Shown piece after piece: positions 1 through 7,152 of a stretch of DNA of 16,562 nt; positions within the stretch are counted from its first letter, which is position 1; each line of letters begins with the position of its first letter. The stretch is from a bacterium (GTDB lineage Bacteria; Blakebacterota; Blakebacteria; Blakebacterales; Blakebacteraceae). The notes under the pieces are model-generated. The model was not told where the DNA came from and searched no databases. It saw only the letters and a list, made by a program, of their open reading frames with translations. The stretch spans positions 1-16,562 of the forward strand of contig JALGVQ010000038.1 of the NCBI GenBank assembly GCA_025774615.1. The letters run 5' to 3'. The position numbers were made by a program, and so were the translations under genes.

Positions 1-1003
1 CTCCACTTCGTAATGCTTTTACAGCTAGTGCGCGGTACCTGTCAGGGAACTTATCAGGCTCCGATTCTTCCTTCCGATCCTCGCATTGGAATGAGTAAAC
101 CTTGACTTTTTCGATCTGAGTTTTGGTCTCGGCACTTCTTGCAGGACCCCAATTATACACATAATGCATTCGCCAGATCACAGACTCGATGGATACATCA
201 AATTCACGAGCTACGTCATATAGCTTCAAAAAATCGATCTTACCGGTATCCGAACGACACTCGATGGCGGAGCGAAAGGTGTCGCCAGGCATCAAGAGAT
301 TTGCAGCGAAACAAGTCGCTAATCGTTCCTCTTGGGCAGACGGTTCCACTACTTCCGATGTAGGTGTTGTATGGAATACTGGCCAGGTCAGAAGATGAAA
401 GAGCTCATGTGCCAGATCATGATTCCGTCGCCAACGTGGGTTCCCACTGTTCAGAAGGATCGCTCCTCCGAATGATTCAGATCGTGCACAAGCCGCGGTT
501 CCGATTGGTTCAAAGGTGTCGTGGAATACTTTCACACCACATACTTCTTCGAGTATGGTTAACAAGGTTCTGCCTGGTCGCTCACCAAGTGCAAGCTGTC
601 TTCCGACTTGAAGGGCCAGGTCCTCTGCCTCCCTATACTGGAACTCATCAGAATTACAGGTTACTGCAGGTAAATCGAGGTGCGCCTTCTCCCCGGTCCA
701 TATCTCCAGATTATAATACTGTTCGCACCACTGAAGGAATCGGGCCTCGAGTTCTTTTGGGTCCTCAGGACGCTCCCGCCACATAACAGCAGTTTGCTCG
801 GGTATCGGATCATCCGAGAGAAAGAAGGAAAGTGGACGATGATAGACTTTTGCAAGCTTCTGGAGTTGAGAGAGACTGGGTTCCCGCTTAGCATTCTCAA
901 AATCGGAGAGTGATGACTCCCCAATCTCTGTTCGTTCACGGACTTTGGAACCGGTTAAACCTGTTCGCTCACGAGCGTGACGAAGTCTATCGGCAACTGA
1001 CAT
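1..1003 (-). CDS. XRE-family HTH / ImmA-IrrE zinc metallopeptidase regulator (3' end cut by window edge)
   Basis: One uninterrupted frame runs from ATG at 1003 to the left edge (334 codons, no stop), so it is a partial gene. Residues about 4-60 form an XRE-type helix-turn-helix, including the segment SSLSDFENAKREPSLSQL. A gluzincin motif HELFH lies at residues 199-203 (bases 395-409). The downstream block E226-RLATCFAANLLMP supplies the expected third zinc ligand (Glu226) and is the hallmark of the ImmA/IrrE (COG2856) family. The C-terminal part (EFDVSIESVIWRM) is also family-like, and only some tens of residues are probably missing. Family members cleave a repressor (ImmA, IrrE/DdrO) or act as antitoxins of toxin-antitoxin loci. 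Here DNA binding and protease are fused. Codons are visibly richer in A/T third positions than in the neighbouring genes, suggesting acquisition by transfer. GGAG at 1009-1012 is a well-spaced ribosome site. Cytoplasmic. The family is clear; the target is unknown. Confidence 0.9.
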   Translation of the reverse strand, partial: MSVADRLRHARERTGLTGSKVRERTEIGESSLSDFENAKREPSLSQLQKLAKVYHRPLSFFLSDDPIPEQTAVMWRERPEDPKELEARFLQWCEQYYNLEIWTGEKAHLDLPAVTCNSDEFQYREAEDLALQVGRQLALGERPGRTLLTILEEVCGVKVFHDTFEPIGTAACARSESFGGAILLNSGNPRWRRNHDLAHELFHLLTWPVFHTTPTSEVVEPSAQEERLATCFAANLLMPGDTFRSAIECRSDTGKIDFLKLYDVAREFDVSIESVIWRMHYVYNWGPARSAETKTQIEKVKVYSFQCEDRKEESEPDKFPDRYRALAVKALRSG

Positions 1004-1008
1004 GATTT

Positions 1009-1012
1009 CTCC
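1009..1012 (-). promoter_or_regulatory. Ribosome binding site of the XRE-ImmA gene
   Basis: GGAG on the minus strand, 5 nt before the ATG at 1003. It fixes the start of the edge-truncated gene, and the helix-turn-helix begins a few residues later as expected. Confidence 0.7.
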
Positions 1013-1037
1013 AGTAGAAGCAGGGTTTCTCTTTTAC

Positions 1038-1066
1038 AGAATAGAAGTTTAAATATATGCGGTCAA
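1038..1066 (-). promoter_or_regulatory. Predicted sigma-70 promoter of the XRE-ImmA gene
   Basis: On the minus strand TTGACC (1066-1061) and TATTCT (1043-1038) are separated by exactly 17 bp of AT-rich sequence. This is a good housekeeping-type promoter, and it gives a leader of about 30 nt to the ATG at 1003. The -10 box overlaps an ATTCTGT heptamer that recurs in the nearby palindrome, which suggests autoregulation. Predicted from sequence only. Confidence 0.6.
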
Positions 1067-1076
1067 ACTAATAAAC

Positions 1077-1095
1077 AATTCTATTAAACAGAATT
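1077..1095. promoter_or_regulatory. Palindromic candidate operator upstream of XRE-ImmA
   Basis: A perfect inverted repeat has arms AATTCT and AGAATT separated by the 7-bp spacer ATTAAAC. It lies just upstream of the -35 box. On the minus strand ATTCTGT occurs both in this repeat (1094-1088) and across the -10 box (1042-1036), and the other arm reads ATTCTAT. A repeated half-site in such positions is typical of sites bound by an XRE repressor controlling its own gene. Binding is inference. Confidence 0.45.
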
Positions 1096-1172
1096 ATCGG
1101 CTTTCAGAGCAGGCATCGTCTGAAGAGATGAGTTTTAGTCAACGTAACCGATGCACTTGTACAATATGGAAT

Positions 1173-1967
1173 TTACCCCATCGTGCCGGTGATCGTTCCA
1201 CCATCCACTGCCAGGTGCTGACCGGTGATATAGGCCGCGCGGTCAGAGGCCAGGAACGCGACTGCTTCTCCGATCTCCTCGGGCTCACCGAGGCGCCTCA
1301 GCGGCGTGTTGGCGGTCCAGCCGTCGAATATCTCGTCCTTCGAGCGACCCTCACGCGCTGAGATCTCATCGGCGAGTTCGTCGAGCCGTTCGGTGCGGGT
1401 GTAACCGGGCGCTATGGTGTTGGCGCGGATACCCATCGGACCGTATTCGTTCGCGATCGATTTGATCAGACCGTTCAGACCGGCCCGCAGAGCGTTACTG
1501 GTCACGAGTCCCGGAATGGGCTGTTTCGATGCGATCGACGTGATCACGACGATAGAACCGCTCTTCTGCTTCTCCATGATCGGCAGGACTTCCCGACAGA
1601 GGTGCAGCGTGCTCTTGAATGTGAGGTTGTACGCCTGATCCCACTGCTCGGCGGTGATCGCCGAGAAAGGGCCTCCGGGAGGACCGCCGGCATTGGAGAC
1701 AAGGATGTCGATAGTGTTGAATTCATCGACCGCCTTGCGGATCAGCAGTTCGATTCCGGCGACGTCCGTCAGGTCGCTTTCAAGGGGCAGGGGCTTCACA
1801 CCGGTGTCCCTGCCTATCGTGAGAGCGGCATTGGTGATGCGCTGATAATCACGGCTGCAGATCATGACCGTCGCGCCTTCAGCGGCAAGAGCCCGGGCAG
1901 ACGCATAGCCCAGACCGGCACTCGCTCCGGTTACGAGAGCGACCTTTCCTGAAAGACCGAGATCCAT
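1173..1967 (-). CDS. SDR-family oxidoreductase-like protein (BKR-like subgroup) with altered catalytic residues
   Basis: This 264-residue Rossmann protein belongs to the classical short-chain dehydrogenase/reductase superfamily. TGASAGLG (residues 13-20) is the dinucleotide-binding glycine motif, SNAGG (91-95) is the NAG motif, Asn114 and Ser144 match two members of the catalytic tetrad, and VDGG (254-257) closes the fold. The usual Tyr-x-x-x-Lys is missing: by spacing from Ser144 the positions hold Ser157 and Arg161 (motif TSNALRAGL). This matches the BKR-like SDR-like subgroup, described as lacking a perfect tetrad, so the reaction is unknown and ordinary SDR redox chemistry is doubtful. 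The gene lies 12 bp after the FTCD stop, and AGGAGA in that gap is its ribosome site, so the two are almost certainly cotranscribed. Cytoplasmic. Family secure; substrate not predictable. Confidence 0.9.
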   Translation of the reverse strand: MDLGLSGKVALVTGASAGLGYASARALAAEGATVMICSRDYQRITNAALTIGRDTGVKPLPLESDLTDVAGIELLIRKAVDEFNTIDILVSNAGGPPGGPFSAITAEQWDQAYNLTFKSTLHLCREVLPIMEKQKSGSIVVITSIASKQPIPGLVTSNALRAGLNGLIKSIANEYGPMGIRANTIAPGYTRTERLDELADEISAREGRSKDEIFDGWTANTPLRRLGEPEEIGEAVAFLASDRAAYITGQHLAVDGGTITGTMG

Positions 1968-1979
1968 GAATTTTCTCCT

Positions 1980-3806
1980 CTAGTACTCCAGTGCCTCATC
2001 CACCTTCTGCGCGACTTCGGCGGCGATCCGGTCACTCTCCTCGACGAGTGACTGCAGTCCCCCGACCATCTCCTGCCTGAAGGCCTCATCGTCGATACTC
2101 GGCAGGTTGATACGTACGTTATAGGCTGCGGCGTGTACGCCGGCACGAGCCATCAGGGCGCCGGTACCAACATCGCTGATCATGTTCGGATCGGCATGTT
2201 CAACCATCTCCCGGCAGAGATCGAGAGCGGCCTTGCACTGTTCCACCGTGCTGAAGGGAACCCGGGTCGCGGCCTTGTACCCCTCCTGCATGGCGCGGGC
2301 GCGCACAGCGAGTTCCTCTTCTGTGTCCTTCGGCATGCGCATCGCCTCGAGTACCGAATCGAATGCCAGGGTGTCCTCGTCCACTCCGCGCACGAGAGCA
2401 TCCTTGACGGCCTGACCGCGTTCAGCAAGTTCGCACAGTTCATCATACATCGAGTCGAACTCACCCTTGCCGACCGAGAGGTTGGCAACCATTGAGGCGA
2501 GCGCTGCTCCGAGCGCGCCCGACAATGCGGCGACCGATCCGCCACCGGGGGCTGGAGTATCGCGCGAGACTTCATCGATAAAGTCGAAGGTGGACCGGTT
2601 CACGAGTTCGCCATCGACCTGCGGAAGGCCGAGCACTTTCTCCTCGATGTCGAATGGGGTTACATCCGCGAGACCCATCGACTGGACTGCGGTATCCATC
2701 AGATCGGAGATCGGGATCCCGGTGGATTTCATCATCATCTTCCGGTAGTAGACTCCGGCCTTGCGCATCGCGTCGAAGGGGATCACTCCGACGATCTCGG
2801 AACCGGTGAGCCCGATGCCCCGCTTCCGGGCTTCCTCGCGCGCCGTCTCCAGCACCTCATTTGGGGGACTGACGTGGTAATTGGTGAGGTTCATGCTGAT
2901 CTGAGCGCGATTGTAATCCTCGATCACCCACCCGATTGCCTTGACGTCCCTGAAGCGTCCGTCTTTGAAGACGTGCCCCTTCGGATCAGCGGGGTCGATC
3001 TCGAGTGAGGCGTACCGTGCGGCCAGATCACCGTCGTGCTCCTCACGGTAGTGATCGGCGAGTTCCTCGAACGAGTTACCGATGTAATCGCAATTGCCGC
3101 AGGGATGGGTGCCGTCGCCGGGAAAGTCCACCACGTCACCCTTGTAATAGAATGGCTCTGTGTTCCCGGTTCTTTTCCAGCGCCCCCGCTCCCGAATTTC
3201 ATAGGCGATCTCGTTGGCGTACCGCCTGTCGGTCGAGTTGAGGTTGATGTTGTACGCGATGAGGAACTCCCTGGCGCCGACACCGGTCACACCTGCCGTG
3301 GGATTGAGTTCGGCGGGGCCGAAATCGGGCTTCCATTCGGGATCCTTCAGCTTTTCGGCCATTCCCTCATACTCGCCGGCCCTGACCCGGGCCAGATTCC
3401 GACGCTCCGGTTTCGATGCTGCGTGCTCGTAGAGGTAGACGGAGATACCGAGTTCATCGCCGATGCGGCGGCCCACCTGACGGGCGATCTCAGCGCACTC
3501 CTCCATGGTCACCCCTGAAACCGGAACGAACGGCACCACGTCGGTAGCCCCCATGCGCGGGTGTTCACCCTTGTGGCTGCGCATGTCGATTATTTCCGAG
3601 GCGCGCTTCACACTCACGAACGCGGCCTCGGTCACGGCCTCCGGAGAACCCACGATCGTCACGACGGTCCTGTTGGTATTCGCTCCCGGGTCGACATCGA
3701 GCAACCTGATACCGGGAACACTCTCGATGGTGTCGGTGATATCCTTGATGATGGCAGGGTTCTGCCCCTCCGAGAAGTTGGGTACGCATTCCACGATCCG
3801 TTCCAT
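1980..3806 (-). CDS. ftcD: Bifunctional glutamate formimidoyltransferase / formimidoyltetrahydrofolate cyclodeaminase, with zinc-finger-like insert
   Basis: This enzyme would transfer the formimino group of N-formimino-L-glutamate (from histidine degradation) to tetrahydrofolate, releasing glutamate. It would then deaminate the product to 5,10-methenyl-THF and ammonia. The protein is 608 residues. The transferase domain starts at once with VECVPNFSEG (5-14) and has EHPRMGA (81-87), whose His82 matches the active-site His of mammalian FTCD. A second transferase subdomain resumes at about 285-390. The cyclodeaminase domain occupies about 400-608, with TPAPGGGSVAA (417-427). Residues about 210-281 form an extra segment, between the REXGR and KAIGW motifs, that is much longer than the linker in animal FTCD. 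It contains Cys236, Cys239, His252 and His257 in a C-x2-C-x12-H-x4-H pattern. GGAG lies 10 nt before the ATG. The SDR gene follows in the same operon; no hut genes are in view. Cytoplasmic. Confidence 0.95.
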   Translation of the reverse strand: MERIVECVPNFSEGQNPAIIKDITDTIESVPGIRLLDVDPGANTNRTVVTIVGSPEAVTEAAFVSVKRASEIIDMRSHKGEHPRMGATDVVPFVPVSGVTMEECAEIARQVGRRIGDELGISVYLYEHAASKPERRNLARVRAGEYEGMAEKLKDPEWKPDFGPAELNPTAGVTGVGAREFLIAYNINLNSTDRRYANEIAYEIRERGRWKRTGNTEPFYYKGDVVDFPGDGTHPCGNCDYIGNSFEELADHYREEHDGDLAARYASLEIDPADPKGHVFKDGRFRDVKAIGWVIEDYNRAQISMNLTNYHVSPPNEVLETAREEARKRGIGLTGSEIVGVIPFDAMRKAGVYYRKMMMKSTGIPISDLMDTAVQSMGLADVTPFDIEEKVLGLPQVDGELVNRSTFDFIDEVSRDTPAPGGGSVAALSGALGAALASMVANLSVGKGEFDSMYDELCELAERGQAVKDALVRGVDEDTLAFDSVLEAMRMPKDTEEELAVRARAMQEGYKAATRVPFSTVEQCKAALDLCREMVEHADPNMISDVGTGALMARAGVHAAAYNVRINLPSIDDEAFRQEMVGGLQSLVEESDRIAAEVAQKVDEALEY

Positions 3807-3924
3807 ATCAGGCTGACTCCAGGGTCTGAGAAGTGTGTTGTTCGAACCAGTGCCCTGTCACGCGACAACTGTGGCATGACATAATGATGATACAGGGGAG
3901 TCATGAAGGCAACGATTCGCCATC

Positions 3925-3952
3925 TTGAGCGATACCCCTGGATGGATATAGG
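3925..3952 (+). promoter_or_regulatory. Possible promoter for the DUF4954 gene
   Basis: TTGAGC (3925-3930) and TATAGG (3947-3952) are spaced 16 bp apart, about 75 nt upstream of the preferred start at 4035. A perfect 10-bp palindrome GGGTATACCC sits at 3951-3960, directly over the -10 edge. If real, this promoter excludes translation from the earlier ATG at 3903. The match is moderate. In the rest of this divergent gap (3807-4034) I see only weak promoter-like sequences for ftcD. Confidence 0.3.
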
Positions 3953-4034
3953 GTATACCCTCCAGTTGAGGATATCGCCACTGAATGTGGCTCCCGGGGA
4001 TGTTCGTCGGTTTCATCGACAAGGAAGCAATGTG

Positions 4035-6230
4035 ATGAACAAGATCGCTAAAGAACCGCTCAACCGACTTGGATACGATTTCATCCCTGCGGAATTCCTT
4101 CCTGATGGCGGGGACGAATACCATCTGCGCCTGGAACAGCATCCGGGAGATGGTGCCCTCCGTGCCCTCACAGGTGAAGAGATCGAGATCCTCACACGGA
4201 ACGGGAACCTGGCGGATGATTGGGGCGAGATCTCGGTGACTGATCCTTTCGATCCGCAGCTCGTGCGCGGCTGCAGGTTCCACGGGATGATCCGGATCGG
4301 CGAGCTTCGGGAGACCTGGCGCGAACATCACGACCTCCGCGTGCCTGTCGGTATCTACAACTCGACGATCGTATCATCGGATCTCGGCGCGAACGTCGCG
4401 ATCGATCGCGTGGGGTATCTGGGCCACTACATCGTCGGAGAGGGCGTCATCCTGCTGAACATAGGTGAGATGCTCACTACGAACCGCGCCCGGTTCGGAA
4501 ACGGGATCGTGAAGGAAGGCGAGGCCGGGGATGAGCGGACATGGCTGCGGGTCGGCAACGAGAACGGCGGGCGCAGGGTGTTGCCCTTTGACGGCATGCT
4601 TCCGGCCGATGCGTGGCTCTGGTCGAAGTACCGGGATGACGAGCGACTTCAGGAGAGGCTGATAGAGCTGACCGATGGCATCCTTGATCGACGACGGGGA
4701 TGGTACGGAACCGTTGGAGATCGAACCGCCATCAGGCACTGCGGGATCGTGCGCGATGTCAGGGTCGGCACCGATGCATGCATAGCGGGAGCAGGCAGGT
4801 TGGAGAACCTCACCATCAACAGTGACGGGGGATCGGGTACGCGGATCGGCGAGGGATGTTCACTGGTGAACGGCATCATCGGATTCGGTTGCCACATCTT
4901 CCAGGATGTAAAGGCGATCGGGTTCGTGATGGGTTCGAACGCGAACCTCGAACGTGGCGCGCGGTTCTTCGATTCCTTCCTCGGAGACAACTCCACGGTA
5001 GCGTGCGGTGAAGTCGTGAGCGCGCTGATCTTCCCGGGGCACGAGCAGCATCACAGCAACTCGTTCCTCATTGCCTCTACCATCGGTGGACAGAGCAACA
5101 TTGCGGCGGGCGCGACCATCGGCTCGAATCACAACTCACGGGCTGCCGATGGCGAGATCATCGCCGGTCGCGGATTCTGGCCCGGCCTGATGACGAGCCT
5201 GAAGCACAATTGCCGATTCGCCTCATTCACCCTGATCGCCAAGGGACAGTACCCTGCGGAGCTGGACATTCCGTTCCCCTTCTCGCTCATCTCGAATGAC
5301 GAATCAACGGGTCAGCTGCAGGTGATGCCCGCCTACTGGTTCCTCTACAACATGTACGCGCTGGCGCGGAACAGCTGGAAGTTCGACGCTCGCGATCGAC
5401 GGGAGCACCGGGAACAGCATCTGGAGTTCAACCACCTCGCACCCGACACGATCGAAGAGATGTTCACCGGCATCACTCTCCTCGAGAGATCGGTTGGCAG
5501 GGCGGCGATCCTGGCTGAAGAGGAAAGCCCTGAGGGTGTGACTGATGAAGAACTCGGGAAGAGGGGCAGATCCCTGCTCGATTCCTCCCCTGAAACAGTC
5601 GGGAGTCTGACCGTTCTCGGTGAGAACATGGAAAACTCCCGGCGTCCGGTCGTGGTCCTCAAGGCGGCTGAGGCGTGGGCAGTCTATCGTGAGATGATCC
5701 ACCTCTATGCTGTAGAGACACTGCTCTCCTTCATGGATGACAGTGCGATCACCTCGTTCGATGACCTCAGTGACCGCATGGAGGGTGCCGAACGCGCCCG
5801 CTGGCTGAATGCAGGCGGTCAGGTCGTCCCCGAGAAGGAGATCCGTTCACTCAGAGAGCGCATCGCAGGTGGTGAACTGAACTCGTGGGATGAGGTGCAC
5901 TCCGAATATGACCGGATATGGAACGAATACCCTGAAAAGAGAGCGGGACACGCCTGGGCGTCCCTGCTTGAGATCAACGACGTTACGGCTGCCGGACCTG
6001 ATCGGAAGGGCTGGAAGATGTTCCTGGACAGGGCCGCCGCCACCCGTCGCTCGATTGCCGAATTGACGACGCAATCGCGTCGGAAGGACTACACCGGCCA
6101 TTTCAGACAGATCGCCTATGACTCTCAGGAGGAGATGGACGCTGTCCTGGGAAGGATCGACGAGGACAGTTTCCTCCAGTTGATGAATGCGCGCGCCGAG
6201 GAATTCGAACACTGGATCGGGGATGCCTGA
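4035..6230 (+). CDS. DUF4954 family protein, hexapeptide-repeat (left-handed beta-helix) fold
   Basis: Recognised as the DUF4954 family known from Bacteroidota, spirochaetes and relatives; its function is not established. Numbered from ATG 4035 (731 residues), an N-terminal LTGEEIEIL block (45-53) precedes two stretches of irregular hexapeptide turns, at about 106-161 and 224-370. Highly conserved signatures follow: GATIGSNHNSR (359-369), GRGFWPGL, SLKHNCRFASFTL (388-400) and PAYWFLYNMYALARN (432-446). The last 280 residues are mostly charged and probably helical. Such beta-helices occur in acyl- and nucleotidyl-sugar transferases, but no active site is assignable. The frame is open back to ATG 3903, giving 44 more residues. 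I prefer 4035 because AAGGA at 4021-4025 is well spaced and the extra residues do not resemble the family, whereas GGAG is only 2 nt from the 3903 start. The stop overlaps the next start by 8 nt. Probably cytoplasmic: no signal peptide. Confidence 0.88.
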   Translation: MNKIAKEPLNRLGYDFIPAEFLPDGGDEYHLRLEQHPGDGALRALTGEEIEILTRNGNLADDWGEISVTDPFDPQLVRGCRFHGMIRIGELRETWREHHDLRVPVGIYNSTIVSSDLGANVAIDRVGYLGHYIVGEGVILLNIGEMLTTNRARFGNGIVKEGEAGDERTWLRVGNENGGRRVLPFDGMLPADAWLWSKYRDDERLQERLIELTDGILDRRRGWYGTVGDRTAIRHCGIVRDVRVGTDACIAGAGRLENLTINSDGGSGTRIGEGCSLVNGIIGFGCHIFQDVKAIGFVMGSNANLERGARFFDSFLGDNSTVACGEVVSALIFPGHEQHHSNSFLIASTIGGQSNIAAGATIGSNHNSRAADGEIIAGRGFWPGLMTSLKHNCRFASFTLIAKGQYPAELDIPFPFSLISNDESTGQLQVMPAYWFLYNMYALARNSWKFDARDRREHREQHLEFNHLAPDTIEEMFTGITLLERSVGRAAILAEEESPEGVTDEELGKRGRSLLDSSPETVGSLTVLGENMENSRRPVVVLKAAEAWAVYREMIHLYAVETLLSFMDDSAITSFDDLSDRMEGAERARWLNAGGQVVPEKEIRSLRERIAGGELNSWDEVHSEYDRIWNEYPEKRAGHAWASLLEINDVTAAGPDRKGWKMFLDRAAATRRSIAELTTQSRRKDYTGHFRQIAYDSQEEMDAVLGRIDEDSFLQLMNARAEEFEHWIGDA

Positions 6231-7152
6231 GATTCCTCCGATGCCTGATATCCCTCCACAGATCTCCCGGTACCGCGATCTGGCAGACGACTGGGATGCC
6301 TTTGAAGCGGCGCTTCGAAACCCGCTTCCAACGGATATCCGCTGGAATCCCTTCAAGGTCACCCGTGAGCGGTTCGAGGAGAGGCTGACCAGCGACGGCG
6401 TGAGATGGAGACTCCTTGAAGGTTCCCCCGACCTCTATCGTGTCGAGGGTCTGCCCGGTCCCGGACTGACCTGGGGGTACCACCTCGGCTGGTATCATCC
6501 ACAGGGATACACTTCGACCCTGCCTCCTGTCATTCTGGCTCCTGAACCAGGCTCGGATGTCCTCGATCTCTGTGCCGCGCCGGGTGGGAAAACGGCTCAG
6601 CTATCAGCACTCATGCTGGGACATGGAGTGCTGGTCGCCAACGACATCAATCACTCCCGGATCACTGCACTTGCGGCAAACCTCGAGCGACTCGGCACTC
6701 CGAATGTTCTGATCAGCCAGTACCGTGGAGAGAACTATCCCGAACGGTTCACGTTCGACCATGTGCTGGCGGACGTGCCCTGTACCGGTGAAGGAACGTT
6801 CAGGGTTGGCGGCGGTCGTTATCGCCAGGAGGGTACAAAGCATCTGCAAGCTGTCGCCCGGACACAGCTTGCCCTGCTCCTCAAGGCGCTGAAAATCGTG
6901 CGTCCCGGCGGGACGGTACTGTATTCGACCTGCACGTACGCCCCCGAGGAGAACGAGGCGGTCGTTGCCGCCGCGCTGTCGAAGATGGAACTCGAACTGC
7001 TTCCCCTTCCTGATGATCTGACCGGCCAGCCGGGGATAACTTCCTGGGAGGGAATGGACTGGCCGGATGAACTCACCCGGACCATGCGATTCTGGCCGCA
7101 TCACACTGACTCATGGGGATTTTACTGTGCTCACATCCGCAAACCCGGCTGA
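6223..7152 (+). CDS. RsmB/RsmF (NOL1/NOP2/Sun)-family RNA 5-methylcytosine methyltransferase, catalytic part
   Basis: This SAM-dependent enzyme would methylate a cytosine C5 in rRNA or tRNA. Numbered from ATG 6223 (309 residues), LDLCAAPGGKT (114-124) binds SAM and AND (139-141) gives the acidic ribose contact. DVPCTGEG (184-191) is motif IV with Cys187, the release cysteine, and YSTCTYAPEENE (234-245) is motif VI with Cys237, the expected nucleophile. RFWPHH followed by GFYCAHIRK ends the fold. The chain stops there, without the C-terminal PUA-like domain of E. coli RsmF; that domain is encoded by the next, overlapping gene. ATG 6223 overlaps the upstream stop (ATGCCTGA), suggesting translational coupling. 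An in-frame ATG at 6187 would give 12 more residues but has no ribosome site, and 6241 is also possible. Target nucleotide unknown. Confidence 0.93.
   Translation: MPEIPPMPDIPPQISRYRDLADDWDAFEAALRNPLPTDIRWNPFKVTRERFEERLTSDGVRWRLLEGSPDLYRVEGLPGPGLTWGYHLGWYHPQGYTSTLPPVILAPEPGSDVLDLCAAPGGKTAQLSALMLGHGVLVANDINHSRITALAANLERLGTPNVLISQYRGENYPERFTFDHVLADVPCTGEGTFRVGGGRYRQEGTKHLQAVARTQLALLLKALKIVRPGGTVLYSTCTYAPEENEAVVAAALSKMELELLPLPDDLTGQPGITSWEGMDWPDELTRTMRFWPHHTDSWGFYCAHIRKPG

Noticed and set aside
364-786. A 140-codon plus-strand open frame in the left region
   Set aside because: It is antisense to the XRE-ImmA gene, whose minus-strand frame shows an HTH, HELFH and the E-x-x-A-x-x-FA motif. The plus-strand translation has no recognisable motif.
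661-939. A 92-codon minus-strand frame that could be read as a separate small gene
   Set aside because: It is an out-of-frame reading within the XRE-ImmA gene. The correct frame continues without a stop from 1003 to the edge.
1113-1154. GCATCG/CGATGC inverted repeat after the SDR stop
   Set aside because: The arms are only 6 bp with a 30-nt loop and no T-run, so it is not credible as a terminator.
3856-3881. TGTCA/TGACA and GTTCGAAC-like palindromes in the ftcD upstream region
   Set aside because: Short imperfect repeats of a kind expected by chance, with no clear promoter next to them.
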